This document shows, piece by piece, positions 11,543-21,812 of a stretch of 64,000 nucleotides of DNA (within the stretch, counting starts at the first letter, position 1; every line of letters begins with the position of its first letter). Origin of the DNA: Conoideocrella luteorostrata (lineage: Eukaryota; Ascomycota; Sordariomycetes; Hypocreales; Clavicipitaceae); the NCBI GenBank assembly GCA_032433595.1, contig JASWJB010000153.1, positions 32,928-96,927 on the forward strand, written 5' to 3'. The notes under the pieces were generated by a model. That model saw only the letters and a list, made by a program, of their open reading frames with translations, made no database searches and had not been told where the DNA came from. A program made the translations under genes and the position numbers.

Positions 11543-11816
11543 TATTAGAGATTACTGCTTATAAGGGTATTTAGAAGCTATGTGATGTTATAAGTCTAGT
11601 GACACACCTTAGCCTATAGGAGGAGTATAGTATATAGCTAGCAAACTCTTCGCTACAGGGTAACAGCGAAGCATAAGTAGGGAAGAAGGAGACTAGATTA
11701 TTAGATAGCCAGAGATTAAAACTGTTCACAATACAGTGCTACCTTGTTGCTAAGAAGCTACGAATACTTCAGAAGTCTTGTCTATCACTCTGCTTTACCA
11801 GTACCCAGTCGTGACA
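11543..11816 (+). repeat. 3' LTR of the gypsy element
   Basis: Pairs with 4708-4981. Here the inner start has decayed (TATTAG for TGTCAG) and the outer end is preserved (GTACCCAGTCGTGACA), the mirror image of the 5' LTR. Confidence 0.92.
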
Positions 11817-12030
11817 GCGACATTCTCATCATCAGCAACGGCATCACCAGCAGCGGCATCATCATTCCCAGCAGCATTATCGTTTGCAGCTGACTCTTCC
11901 CTCTCCCGAGTGCCGACTTTTCCTCTCTGCCGACCGCTCCATCATCATCAGCTGCAGCGGCATCTGACTTTTCTCCCTACGGACCACCGCTATCGTGACC
12001 GCGAATCCTGACCTGTGGCCACCATCATCG
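11817..12030 (+). repeat. Composite repeat copy A, T module, right part
   Basis: Resumes the tract interrupted at 4707: GCGACATTCTCATCATCAGC, then the CCGACCGCTCC and CTGTGGCCACCATCATC spacer words. No gene. Confidence 0.75.
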
Positions 12031-12815
12031 TCTTCAGATTGACTCGCGAGATCTGATGGGATCCGATGCGTCTTGAACGCCTGTACATTATCCGACATTC
12101 AAACCTTTCAACAAGCTTGTCAGCTAACTGAGTTAGATCGCGGCCGATAATCCCATCATCGAATAAATCGTCTTGGTCAGATTGCCTCACAACATCTGAC
12201 GGATCCAATGTTTCTTGCAGCTTGCACGTTGTCCAACATTCGAACGTTTCAACGAGCTCGTCAACTGGCTGGCGATATCTAACGCTTCGAAAATGTTTAT
12301 ACGTCATCCGAGATTTGAGCTTTTCAACAAGCTCATCAGATTGACTTGCGATATCCGATGCTTCTTGCAGAGTCTGTACGTCCCAAGATTTGAGCCTTGA
12401 CCTACCATGTCTGATGCTTCGATAGCTCCTGTACGTGTCCCGACAATTGAACCTTTGAGCGAGCTCGTTAGATTGACCTGTGATACCAGTTGTCTGTACG
12501 TTTTCCGAGAACTGAACCTTGACCTACCATGTCTAATGCTTCGATAGTGCCTGTGCGTCTTCCGATATCCGAGCCTTGCAAAAAGCTCGTCGGATCGACT
12601 TGCGATATGTATGCTTGTACGTCTCCCGAAATTTGAGCCTTTTCGACGAGCTCGCCAAATTGACCTACGGTGTCTGAAGCTTCGATAACACCTGTACGCC
12701 TTCCGAGATTTAAGCCTTTTCAACAAGCTCGTCACATCGACTTGCGATATTTGATGCCTGTACGTCTTCCGAGATTTAAACTTTTTTGACGAACTTGTTA
12801 GGTCAGCTACAACAC
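12031..12815 (+). repeat. Composite repeat copy A, array of ~75-bp units (U)
   Basis: About ten degenerate units. Each carries, in order, TTGCGATATCTGATGCTTC, a CAGCCTGTACGTC-like step, TTCCGAGATTTGAGCC and TTTCAACGAGCTCGTCAGATT. No spacers separate them. Some units are truncated. Confidence 0.75.
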
Positions 12816-13634
12816 TATGTCCTTGAGATCTGTTGCTTTACGGAGTAAAAAGCGGCTTACAGTCTCCTCTCTTTTCTGCTTACAACCCGAGCGAAAAACC
12901 ACCCATCCTGCCGGCATTCTGTGCGCTGCCTGCCGTAGAGTTGCTGTGAGCGCTGGGGGCGCCTTTATTTTATCTGCATCGTGTGCGATGCATTGTTGGG
13001 AGTCTCTTGCACTATGTTCAGTGCTGTTGTGCGCTCTGGTGCCCGAGTAGTTGCTGCTAGTGTGTAAGACCTTATTTTTGCTAATTACACGCCAGATGTT
13101 TTGTTCTGTGCTTTGCGTTTTACTGCATCTCGCGCGCTGGACTCTTTTGCATCTTTTGTGCCAGATTTTATTCTATCTAGTACACTGATTGTGGTGTTGC
13201 TGGCCTTGTTGTGTTGCTTTCCTTGTAAGCCCCTGATCGCTGAATTACTAACCTGCTGACCAAGTAGATTCTTTTGTAGATTGCGCACTAGGTGTTTTGT
13301 TTCATGCCCTGCTTTCTTTTTAATTATATATCCTACACTTTTCTGTATGTTTTGCACCAAGTTTGGTCTTGTCGCGTGGTAGTACTGTTGTGTTGTCTTA
13401 TATTATTGCGTCTGTAAGCCCCCTGTCGCTGAAGTCCTGACTGAGAGCAACTTTTCGTTGATTGCGCACTGGGTGTTTTGTCTCGCGCCCTGCTTTTTAT
13501 TGCAACGTGTGCGTCGGGCTTATGTGTCGCCTTTGTGCCGGTTTTTATTCTGTCTGGTGCGCTGTTTATGGTGTTGCTGGTTATGGTGTTGCTGGTTATG
13601 ATGTTGCTGGTTATGATGTTGCTGGTTATGATGT
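12816..13634 (+). repeat. Composite repeat copy B, head module with 15-bp tandem repeat
   Basis: The head landmarks TTTTCTGCTTACAACCCGAG, CCACCCATCCTGCCGGCAT and TTGCGCAC..GGTGTTTTGT recur two to three times as sub-units of about 170 bases. It ends in five copies of a 15-bp unit (GGTGTTGCTGGTTAT) at about 13566-13634, exactly where LTR-A inserted. Confidence 0.7.
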
Positions 13635-13839
13635 TGTTGGAATATCGCCGCCAAGCACACAATAAGAGCACGGATATCGTCACGTGGTCACCTTTCGGCC
13701 ACCCTATTTATAAGGGTATCGTAGGCATCATAGCTTGACTTGTTTTCCCTTCTTAGATAACCTACTTGACTTATTGAATATATTCTATTTTGAAGCAGTT
13801 GATCTAGATCATCTGTTGCACAACCCTGTGCAACCCACA
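13635..13839 (+). mobile_element. Solo LTR-A
   Basis: 205 bp from TGTTGGAATATCGCC to CTGTGCAACCCACA, flanked by perfect duplicates GATGT (13630-13634, 13840-13844). Contains TCACGTGGTCACC upstream of CTATTTATA. Confidence 0.93.
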
Positions 13840-14140
13840 GATGTGTTGCACGTTGCAAATTGCTTGTGAGTCCCTCATCGATGGCCCAACTAAGCACGGT
13901 TTTTGGCAGTTTACTCACCAAGTACTACATTTAGGACGCTGCCTATTCTTTTATTATATAAGCTACAATTTTTTGCATCTTTTGAACCAGACATTGTCCC
14001 ATCTTGTGCGCAGTTTGCTGTGCGGTATTGTTGTTGTGCTACTCTTGCGTTACTTAGTAGCCTGGTATCGCTGGTCCCAACCAGGCCCTGCTGCTTTTTT
14101 TTTTCGCCTTGAGCACTCACCCAGATCGAACATCTGCCTG
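13840..14140 (+). repeat. Composite repeat copy B, remainder of head
   Basis: Continues the head after the LTR: GAGTCCCTCATCG, a GGTTTTTGGCAGTTTAC step and CAACCAGGCCCTGCTG. No gene. Confidence 0.6.
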
Positions 14141-14640
14141 GTGAAAATGGCTGTTCTTGCGTGGGCAATAACATCCTCATCAGCAGCAACGGCATCATTA
14201 TCGGTAGCAGCGGCATTATTAGCAGCAGTGGCAGCATCATCATCATCATCAGGTGACTTTTCTCCTTCCCGACCGCTACTATTGTGACCAGAATCCCGAC
14301 CTAAATACTGACCTGTGGCCATTATCATCATCATTATCATTAGCAGCAGCAGCAATGACATCATCAGCGGCATCATTAGCAGCATGATTATCGGCGGCAT
14401 CATCATCAGCATCATGATCATCAGCAGCAGCAGCGGCAGAAGCGGCATCATCACCGTCATCAGCTGACTTTCCCCTCTGCTGACTGCTCCATCATCATCA
14501 TCAGCAGCAGCTGACTCTCTCCTCTCCTAAGTGCTAACTTTTCCCCTCTCCCGAGTGCCGACTTTTCTCCTCTGCCGACCGCTCCTGATGTAACCGTCTT
14601 CTTGACCTGTGGACACCATCATCATATCTTCATCGTTTTC
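14141..14640 (+). repeat. Composite repeat copy B, T module
   Basis: CATCATCAGCAGC-type tracts with the CCCGACCGCTACTATTGTGA spacer and a CTCTCCCGAGTGCCGAC run before the U array. Confidence 0.75.
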
Positions 14641-16210
14641 AGATTGACTTGCGAGATCTGATGCTTCCTGCAGCGCATGTACGTCTTGCCAAGCTTGAAT
14701 CTTTCCATCCTCTTCGTCAGATTGCCTTGCGATATCTCATGGACGCGATGCTTCTTGCAGCCTGTACGTCGTCCGACATTCAAACGTTTCAACGAGCTTA
14801 TCCACTAATTTACAAAACCTCATGCTTTTTGCAGCCTGTATATCCGATATTCGAGTGTTTCAACGAGCTCGTTAGATTAGCTTGCGATATCTGATCGGAT
14901 CCGATGCTTCTCAAACGCCTGTACATCGTCCGACATTTGTACCTTCCAACGAGCTCGTCAGCTAACGCAATTATATGGCGGCCGACAATCCAGTTATCAT
15001 TGACTTGCGATATATAATGCTTCGGAAGCGCCTGTGCTTCTTCCGACATTTGAACCTTTCAACGAGCATGTCAGCTTAACCTGCAATATCCGATGCTTCT
15101 TGCAGTGCCTATACGTCTTCCGAGATTTGAGCCTTTTCAACAAGCTCGTCAGAGCGACTTGCGATATGCAATGCTTGTATGTTTCCCGATATTTAAACCT
15201 TTCAACGAGCTTGTGAGATTAGCTTGTTATGTCTGATAGCTCTTTATCCTCTTTGTCAGATTTACTTGCGATATTCAATACCTATACTTCTTCCGAGATT
15301 TCAGCCTTTTCAACGAGCTTGTTCGATCGACCTATAATATCTGATGCTTCGATAACGCCTGAACATCTTCCGAGAGTTGGACCTTTCAACGTGTTGGAAT
15401 ACCTCGTCAAGCGTAGGAGCAAACGTCATGTGGTCACCCAAGCGCGCCTCTCTTATACGGTGCGCTTGGCAGCATACCTCTTCCTCTTCTTCTTCCTTCT
15501 TTAGTAGTTACGAATCAACTGAATTGTTTGCATATCGATTTGCTTCACATTCCAGTATCGATACCGTCGACACCCGAAGCCCTCTGCTTCCTACAAACGA
15601 GCACATCAGATTAACCTGCGATCTAATGATTCTTGCAGCGCCGTAACCTTTCAACAAGCTCGTCAACTGACTTTCGATATCTGATGCTTTTTTCAGTGTA
15701 TGTCTTCCGAGAATTGAACATTTGAACGAGCTCGTGAACTGACTTTTGATATTTGACGCTTTGTGCAGTGTATTTCTTCTGAGATTTGAACCTTTTTAAC
15801 GAGCTCGTCAGATTAACCTACGATGTCTGATGCTTCGATAGTGCCTGTACGTCTTTCGATGTTTGAACCTTGAACAAGCTCGCCAACTGACATGCAATAC
15901 CTGATGCTTCTTGCAGCCTGTATGTCCTCCATTCCAACGTTTCAACGACCTCGTCAGATTGACCTGCGATATCAGATGCCTGTACATATTCCGAGATTTG
16001 AGCCTTTCAACAAGCTCGTTAGATTGACCTGCGATATCCGATCTTCTTGCACAACCTGTACGTCTTCCGAGCATTAAGCAGTTCAACCCGCTTGTCAGAT
16101 TGGCCTGCAATGCCCAATGCTTCTTACAGCCATTACGTCTTCCGAGATTCGAGCCTTTTCAGCGAGCTCGTCATATCAACTTGCCAAATATCTGATGCCT
16201 TTGCGTCCTT
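14641..16210 (+). repeat. Composite repeat copy B, U array
   Basis: About 18 degenerate ~75-bp units in plus orientation, interrupted by LTR-B at 15392-15595. Landmarks GAGCTCGTCAGATT and TGATGCTTCTTGCAG recur throughout. Confidence 0.75.
15392..15595 (+). mobile_element. Solo LTR-B in the U array
   Basis: TGTTGGAATACCTCGTCAAG to CTCTGCTTCCTACA, about 204 bp, flanked by AACG on both sides. Carries CATGTGGTCACCC upstream of a TTATAC box. U units continue on both sides. Confidence 0.82.
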
Positions 16211-16299
16211 TTGAGACTAAGACTTCGTTCTTTAAGTAATTACTCTACTCGTACTAGTACAGTACAGATTAGTTACTGGAAGAACTGTCTTAGTCTCAA
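16211..16299. mobile_element. MITE-like hairpin element
   Basis: 89 bp with perfect 13-bp terminal inverted repeats TTGAGACTAAGAC / GTCTTAGTCTCAA. Pairing extends inward past GTTCTT and AGTAA, so the whole segment could fold into one hairpin. It lies exactly at the junction between the U array and the next head module. Confidence 0.65.
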
Positions 16300-16930
16300 C
16301 GAGACGGCCCATAGCCTCCTCCCTTTCTTGCTCATAGTCTTCTTCCTTTTCTGCTCATAATCCGAGCTGAAAAGCCGGCATTTTGTGCGCTGCCTGTTTT
16401 AGGGATGCCGGGCGTGCCGGGAGCGGCTTTATGCTCACTGCATCGTATGCACTAGGCGTTTTTACATCGTTTGCACCAGGTTTAGGATCGTTCTGAGCGC
16501 CGGTGGTCGAGTTGTGTTTGATGGTGCGTGAGCCCGCGGGCTGACCTGGTTTCCGGCGAATTACACACCGTGTCTGTTGTTCCGTGCCCTGCTTTTTATT
16601 GCACCTCGTGTGCTGGGTTCATGTGTATCTTTTGCATCAGGTTTAGTTTTGTCTCTCTGCGTTGCTGTTGTGTTGTGTTGTGTTGTGTGTGGTGTGCTTT
16701 GCTTGTCGTGCCGCGAAAACCCCATTGATATCTTAGCGGTTTGCGCACCTCGTGCTGCATTCACCGTGCTGCCCCTTATTGCATTATATGCGCCGTGATC
16801 GTCTGTATCTTTTGTACTAGCCATTGTCCTATCTGGAGCACTGGTTATTGTCCCAACTTGTGCTATGCTGCATGTTGCTTGTAAGTCCCTGATCGCCAGG
16901 ACCCCGACCGAGGCTAGGCACTAATGGCGG
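16300..16930 (+). repeat. Composite repeat copy C, head module
   Basis: Begins GAGACGGCCCATAGCCTCC, then TCATAATCCGAGC, TTTTGTGCGCTGCC, CCGTGCCCTGCTTTTTATTG and several GTGTTGTGTT runs. Confidence 0.7.
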
Positions 16931-17440
16931 CAGGCAGACCAGGGTGGACAGAGGGGGAGAGAATAGATATAGAGACAGGTGGATAGAAACGTGTTTTTAA
17001 ATGGGGAAATTACTATAAATGACTCTGTATGTGGCAATTACTGTATACATTGCGATTGCTATGTACATTTAAATTGCTGTATGTTGTTATTTTATACGTG
17101 GCGCTGGTGCTGGTGCTTTTATTTCTGCTGCTCAAAGCTCGACTTGCTCACACTGCCTGCAGTGACGAGTAATAAGCGTTGTGTTATCTGCACTGCTGTT
17201 GCTGCTGGTGCTTGCAACCCGCCGCTTATAATTCTACAGCTCACAATTCGACTGCTACTTACCGGTACACTGCTGCTGCCACTGCCGCTGCTTCTCACAA
17301 CACTGCTGCGGTAATTAACGTCGTATTGTCCGTAATGCTTACTTTTCCCTGTCCCTTCTGACTTTTCCTCTCTTCTGACTTCCGCTCTCCTGACCGTCTT
17401 CCTAACTTGTGGCCATGAGAATCGTATATTGAACATCCTC
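16931..17440 (+). repeat. Composite copy C, divergent middle module
   Basis: Here the usual ATC/AGC tract is replaced by a weak CTGCTG/CTGGTG-rich stretch (about 17100-17310), then the ordinary spacer words CTTTTCC, CTCCTGACCGTCTTCC and TTGTGGCC. No gene recognised. Confidence 0.5.
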
Positions 17441-17850
17441 ATTGTCTTGAAATGGACTTGCGATATCTGATGCTTCTTGCAGTGTACGTCTTCCGAGATT
17501 TGAGTCATTCAAGAAGCTCGTCAGCTGACTTGCGATACCAGATGCCTCGCAGCGCCTGTACGTTCCGAGATTCAAACCTTTTCAGCGAGCTCATCAGATC
17601 GACTTGCGATAAAAACGTCTCTTGCAGCCCATACGTCTACCGAGATTTGAGCCTTTTCAACGAGCTCCTTCCAGCCTATACGTCTTCCGAGACTTGAGGG
17701 CTTCAACGTCTTCGTCTGATTGACTTGCGGTATTTCATGCTTATACGTCTTCCGAGAACCAAACCTTTTCCCTTATGCTTCGAAAATGCCTGTACCTCTT
17801 GCGGGATTTGAATCTTTTCAGCGAGCTGGTTAGATTAACTTGCGAGATGA
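17441..17850 (+). repeat. Composite repeat copy C, U array
   Basis: About five units with GACTTGCGATATCTGATGC and CGTCTTCCGAGATTTGAG landmarks. Confidence 0.7.
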
Positions 17851-18153
17851 AGCTGCTAGCCAAGACATTGCAGCAGCTACCGAATGAAGGGTTGGCTCAA
17901 AAGAAGCTGCTGGCTAGGATATCGCGGGCAGCTATCAGATGGATGGTCGGCTGAAAAGAAGGGTCGGCCTCGAAGAAAGATGCCGGCTACGATATTATCG
18001 AATCATCTCAACGCAAAGATCCCGCCACAGCAGTCAGGGATACTATCGGGCGACGTCCCAGAGAGCCCCGAAACACCGCTTTTAGCGCTTGTAAGCCTGT
18101 TGCTGGATTTCTGACCAAGCTGGTTTTCTGTACATTGCGCGCCAGGTGTTACT
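17851..18153. other. Unassigned segment before the copia remnant
   Basis: A short forward frame from ATG at 17847 (LLAKTLQQLPNEGLAQKK) ends within about 100 bases. The last 60 bases resemble a head sub-unit (TGCGCGCCAGGTGTT). No gene recognised. Confidence 0.35.
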
Positions 18154-18316
18154 TGTTGGAATTGGAAGGAGAGGTTCAAATTTGATTGTATTGATGGGAA
18201 GAGCTGTGTTACTGTGATGGTGGATGCAGAATCCCTCGTCTGACGGTCCCGTCCAAATCCCCCTATAAATACCCCTATAATCTGAGACACTTCCGTCCTG
18301 AATTCCTGCCTGAGGC
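18154..18316 (-). mobile_element. Truncated LTR-C, apparently the 3' LTR of the copia element
   Basis: Matches the LTR-C copy at 22480 from TGTTGGAATTGGAAGG up to GAGGCCCAG, where it joins copia pol sequence directly. Oriented minus, the same as the pol fragment next to it. Confidence 0.8.
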
Positions 18317-18871
18317 CCAGACGCGGTCTTCCGTATTATCGGCGAATAAGGCATCTGATGACCCTAGGAATGCCGTATCGTACGGGATATCTAACGAATT
18401 TTCTGATGAATTTTCCGATGAATCTGACGGATTCTGAGGATTTTCGCTGCCTAGTCTGAGACCTAAGGAGCGTGTGTGGAAGAGGTATTGAATAACTCGG
18501 TCAGCAGTGTCGTGATGGATAACGCTAGGATTTACGTTGTGCCGACCAAGACGACTAGCTGCAAAGGTAATATCTGGCCTCGTAGAGATTGCCGCAAATA
18601 ATATCGACTTGACCTTCTGTTGAAATTAATGAATATATTGACTTATGGCCTGCTGGCTTGATTTCAATAATTCCTCGAGGCCTAAGGGCGTTGCCGGCAT
18701 GTTAGTCAGGTCCACGTTGAATTTGTGGGCAATCTTATCAATATACGCATCTTGCGTGAGCTAAATATGCCTCTTTTTTCTATCCCTTGAAATATAAATT
18801 CCAAGGAACCAACTTGGCTCGCCTAGGTCAGTCATCTTATATCGATGCTTTAGACCTTGAATTGCTGACAT
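18317..18871 (-). pseudogene. Copia pol fragment: end of reverse transcriptase and RNase H
   Basis: On the minus strand it reads GLKHRYKMTDLGEPSWFLGI, then RDRKK, QDAYIDKIAHKFNVD, SILFAAISTRPDITFAASRL, then AFLGSSDALFADNTEDR. This is the well-known C-terminal copia RT to RNase H order. There are nonsense codons at positions normally Trp and Glu/Gln. It begins just after where the YVDD box would lie. The plus-strand copia fragment at 19300-20783 ends at that box, so the two look like the halves of one pol separated by an inversion. Confidence 0.85.
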
Positions 18872-19299
18872 TGCTCAATCCTTAGATTCCCGTGGAAATG
18901 TGTTAAACATTTACTCCGAGACATTCGGGATGTTGCAGTTGGTACTCTCTCGACACGCGTTACAAATCAGCTACCGTCGCTCCAAGGCCTTCATTTACGG
19001 CTACGTGACATTGGCGCCTGTCTGCAGAAAGTTTTAGATGGGTAATTACCAGTAAACCATGCAATTCTAGGAAATCTCTAGGATTTCTTTAATCTGTTGC
19101 TAAACTTATCTAGCCCCGAGCGCGATAAAAAGTCTGGTACTGGAGAATTAGCATACGCTATGAGCATTAAGACGAATGATCAACTTATGGCTTTTCTATC
19201 TGAGCAGTTTGATAAGGGTCATTACAGTTTTCCACGATCTTATAGAGAACAAAATACAGATCAGGCAGAAACAGGAGGAGAAGGAAGCAAAGAAGGAAT
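18872..19299. other. Unassigned segment between copia fragments
   Basis: A forward frame open from about 19097 (MSIKTNDQLMAFLSEQFDKG) is not recognised and may be copia-related or another fragment. Nothing else is supported. Confidence 0.35.
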
Positions 19300-20783
19300 A
19301 GCTGGAAAAGCCCGTACGAAGGGGTCTTCAAAAGGAAGCCAGAAATCGCGCACTTACGCGCGTATGGATGCAAGGCATTCGCGATGACCTCCGCAGCCCG
19401 GCGACGACATCATCGTAGGCAGAAGCTCGACCCAAAGGCACATATTGGATATCTTGTAGGATACCAATCGTCAAATAATTTCCGTATCTGGATTCCTCAC
19501 AGGAATAAGGTTATGGTGGGTTGCACAGGGTGGTGTGCATGATTGACTTCAAAAGTGCAAAAACAATGTATTCAAGTCTGTCTATCTAAGAAGAGGAAAA
19601 CAAGTGAGGGTTGAACGCTCGATATCGCCGTATAAATATCGTAGCGGAAAGGTGACCAGGTGACCTGCTCCGTGCTTCCTATTGTGCTTAACGGCAGGAT
19701 TCCAACAGTTATTGTGACTCGCGATGTTATTTTCGATGAGGCTCGCATCTTTGAAGATAAGCTGCCCGTCCGGAAAGTGCTGCAGTCAATTGACGAGCTA
19801 GTTGAAAAGGTCGGAATTCCGGAAGGTCTGCAAGGCCTAGAGGACGAATTAGCTGCTGAAAATATCGAGGAAATTAGTAGCACTTCTAGCCACACAGACA
19901 ACGGATCTGAGTCTTAACGTACAGGACGAAATCGTCGTCAATACCGGTCAACATGAAAGTCAGGAAAATTCGACTGCCTCGTGTGACGATTCTGATGAGG
20001 GTTATCGTACGGAATCAGAAGTCAGTCAGCAGGCGGTTTTCGCCACGTCAGCCGCTTATCTTGAGGGGGGTGGAAGAAGACCTCTGTGACCGATTTCGTG
20101 ACTTTCAATTGGAACCTATTGAATCGGCCGTACAAGGAGCATTCCTGGCTGGAATCCGAGGTCAAGATCAAAGGCTGCACAAGCGGAATCTGCCAATTTG
20201 CCCGGGATCTAGGAAGGACCTAGATAGGCAGCCTTTCCGTGACGAATTTATCGAGGCGCAACGCGTGCATCTGGAATCACACAAGCAAATGGATTCATTT
20301 GAAAAGGTCCCTAGGTCTAGGTCTAAAGGTCAGCGAATTCTAGCCTACAAGTGGGTTTACACATACAAGACCGATAGGCACGGATTCCTTCAGAAATGCA
20401 AGGCACGCCTTGTTGTGTGGGGAAACCAGCAATCGAAAAATGACCTGCCTACGAGGGCAACAACGCTTGCAAGCCTATCATTCCGGATCCTGATGACCTT
20501 GGCAGCTGAATATGACCTTGAGCTAATCCAGCTAGATGCTGTCAATGCATTCGTCAATTGCGACCTTGACGAGGTTGGTACATGAAAATGCCGCCCGGAT
20601 ACGAGGAATTCGGAAAGGTCCTATGGCTTAAGAAAGCCCTCTATGGTTTGCGACGGTCGCCTCGTCTATGGCAACGAGAGATAGCCAAGGCACTAGAAGA
20701 CCTAGGATTTCGAGCTATTCCAGAAGAGCCGTGCCTGATGCGAAAAGACTTGATATTCGTGTTCTTCCTCGTAGACGATAAAA
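19300..20783 (+). pseudogene. Copia pol fragment: integrase C terminus to reverse transcriptase YVDD box
   Basis: Forward reading gives WKSPYEGVFKRKP, HLRAYGCKAFAM, QKLDPKAHIGYLVGY and FRIWIPHRNKV (integrase end). After a solo LTR-A comes TRDVIFDEARIF, the standard linker, then RT: ILAYKWVYTYKTDRHGFLQK, KARLVVWGNQQ, LIQLDAVNAFVN, MKMPPGYEEFGKVLWLKKAL, YGLRRSPRLWQ and FVFFLVDD. There is a frameshift near 20580 between the DAVNAF and MPPGY motifs, and others upstream. The sequence stops at the YVDD box, where it meets the rpn8 fragment. Confidence 0.87.
19515..19707 (-). mobile_element. Solo LTR-A inserted in copia pol
   Basis: 193 bp in minus orientation with perfect duplicates GTTAT (19510-19514, 19708-19712). 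With it discounted, the copia reading IPHRNKVI continues directly into VTRDVIFDEA. Confidence 0.92.
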
Positions 20784-21004
20784 TTCCTCCGCTTCTTCCG
20801 CTTCAATGATGGATGGCGTATGAACGAAAGTCCTAGAGGTCGTAGTACCGTCGTCTTTGATTTCCTCTGCAGCGAAATACGCATCAGTTGGTACGCCAGA
20901 CTCTTTGGCTGAACATCGATGATAACAAGCAGTGGATTTGGCGTGTATCGCTTGAATAACTCGTTGATTTCGAGATCTGATGCTCGGAGTTTGGGACCGG
21001 AGTG

Positions 21005-21129
21005 TAAGGTTCTGGCGCGCGCAGCGCGTAGGCCTTATAAATAGGTGTAAGGTGCAGTGCAAGCAGTCGCTTGCATTGACGGATCTTTTTGGTCTATTGG
21101 GTAACAAGCACACCTTCTCGTTATCTTAC
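21005..21129. mobile_element. 125-bp insertion with 9-bp direct repeats inside the rpn8 copy
   Basis: Bounded by direct repeats ACCGGAGTG (20996-21004, 21130-21138). It splits the rpn8 codons for YHSG and PKL. It contains an inner hairpin, TGCAAGC-AGTC-GCTTGCA. The long duplication suggests a hAT-type MITE. Terminal inverted repeats are weak (TAAG/CTTA). Confidence 0.55.
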
Positions 21130-21305
21130 ACCGGAGTGATACCATACGATCAACTTTTCTCGGGCGTTGACTTTCTTGAACATGTCATTCATGGACTCCA
21201 CATAGTTATGGTCTAGGAACCAAACGGAAGGGTCCCTATCATCCTCCTCAAATGGTACCGCAAAAGCGGTTCGATACTCTCACGTTTTTGCCGTCGTTCT
21301 GCCCT

Positions 21306-21511
21306 TGTGGGTTGCACAGGGTGGTGTGCATGATTGACCTAGGTCAATTGCTTCAAAAATGCAAAAACAATGTATTCAAGTCTGTCTGTCGTAGAAGAAG
21401 AAAACAAGTCAAGGTTGAACGCTCGATATCGCCGTATAAATATCGTAGCTGAAAGGTGACCACGTGACCTGCTCCGTGCTTCCTATTGTGCTTGACGGCA
21501 GGATTCCAACA
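21306..21511 (-). mobile_element. Solo LTR-A inserted in the rpn8 copy
   Basis: 206 bp with perfect duplicates GCCCT (21301-21305, 21512-21516). Discounting it rejoins the rpn8 codons for VGVLLG and QNDGK in frame. Confidence 0.93.
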
Positions 21512-21617
21512 GCCCTAGCAAAACACCTACTACCCGCCTTTTTGTCTTGTTCTTAACTATGCGGCTATAGTGGTTAATAGTGGAGAGCAGGACCAAAGGT
21601 GCCGTAGACACGTTCTG

Positions 21618-21812
21618 TGTGGGTTGCACAGGGTTCTCTGCAGCGATCTAGATCGTTGGCTTCCAATTGAATATATTCATAAGTGTCTGTTATCCAAGAA
21701 GAAGAAAAGAAGTCAAGATGAGAGGCACGATATCGTCGTATAAATATCGTGGCTAGAAGGTGACCTCGTGACGAGCTCTGTGCTTCCTATTGTGCTTGGT
21801 GGGATTCTAACA
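21618..21812 (-). mobile_element. Solo LTR-A near the rpn8 start codon
   Basis: 195 bp with perfect duplicates TTCTG (21613-21617, 21813-21817). It sits between the codons for LVTQ and NVSTAP of the rpn8 copy. Confidence 0.92.

Larger units (their letters stand above)
4708..11816 (+). mobile_element. Complete but RIP-destroyed Ty3/gypsy chromovirus
   Basis: A 7,109-bp element with two 274-bp LTRs and a perfect 5-bp target duplication GCGAC (4703-4707, 11817-11821), inserted in a T module whose sequence continues on the other side. The interior is extremely A+T-rich with in-frame TAA/TAG throughout, yet domain order is readable: gag with zinc knuckle, protease-like segment, reverse transcriptase/RNase H, integrase, chromodomain. 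Order and chromodomain identify the chromovirus clade. Paired C-to-T and G-to-A changes (for example CGTGAC in one LTR against TATAAT in the other) are the signature of RIP. The element cannot encode proteins. Confidence 0.93.

Noticed and set aside
12031..12815. CRISPR-like spaced repeats (75-bp arrays)
   Set aside because: The setting is a fungal genome, units are contiguous and degenerate, and there are no unique spacers or cas genes.
20702..20884. Minus frame starting [10 protein letters not shown] as its own protein
   Set aside because: It is the rpn8 copy read in the frame after its one-base deletion, fused to antisense copia sequence.
21005..21129. Intron in the rpn8 copy (GTAAG at one end, CAG near the other)
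   Set aside because: Splicing there leaves extra bases and shifts the Rpn8 frame, and long direct repeats flank the segment. An insertion fits better.
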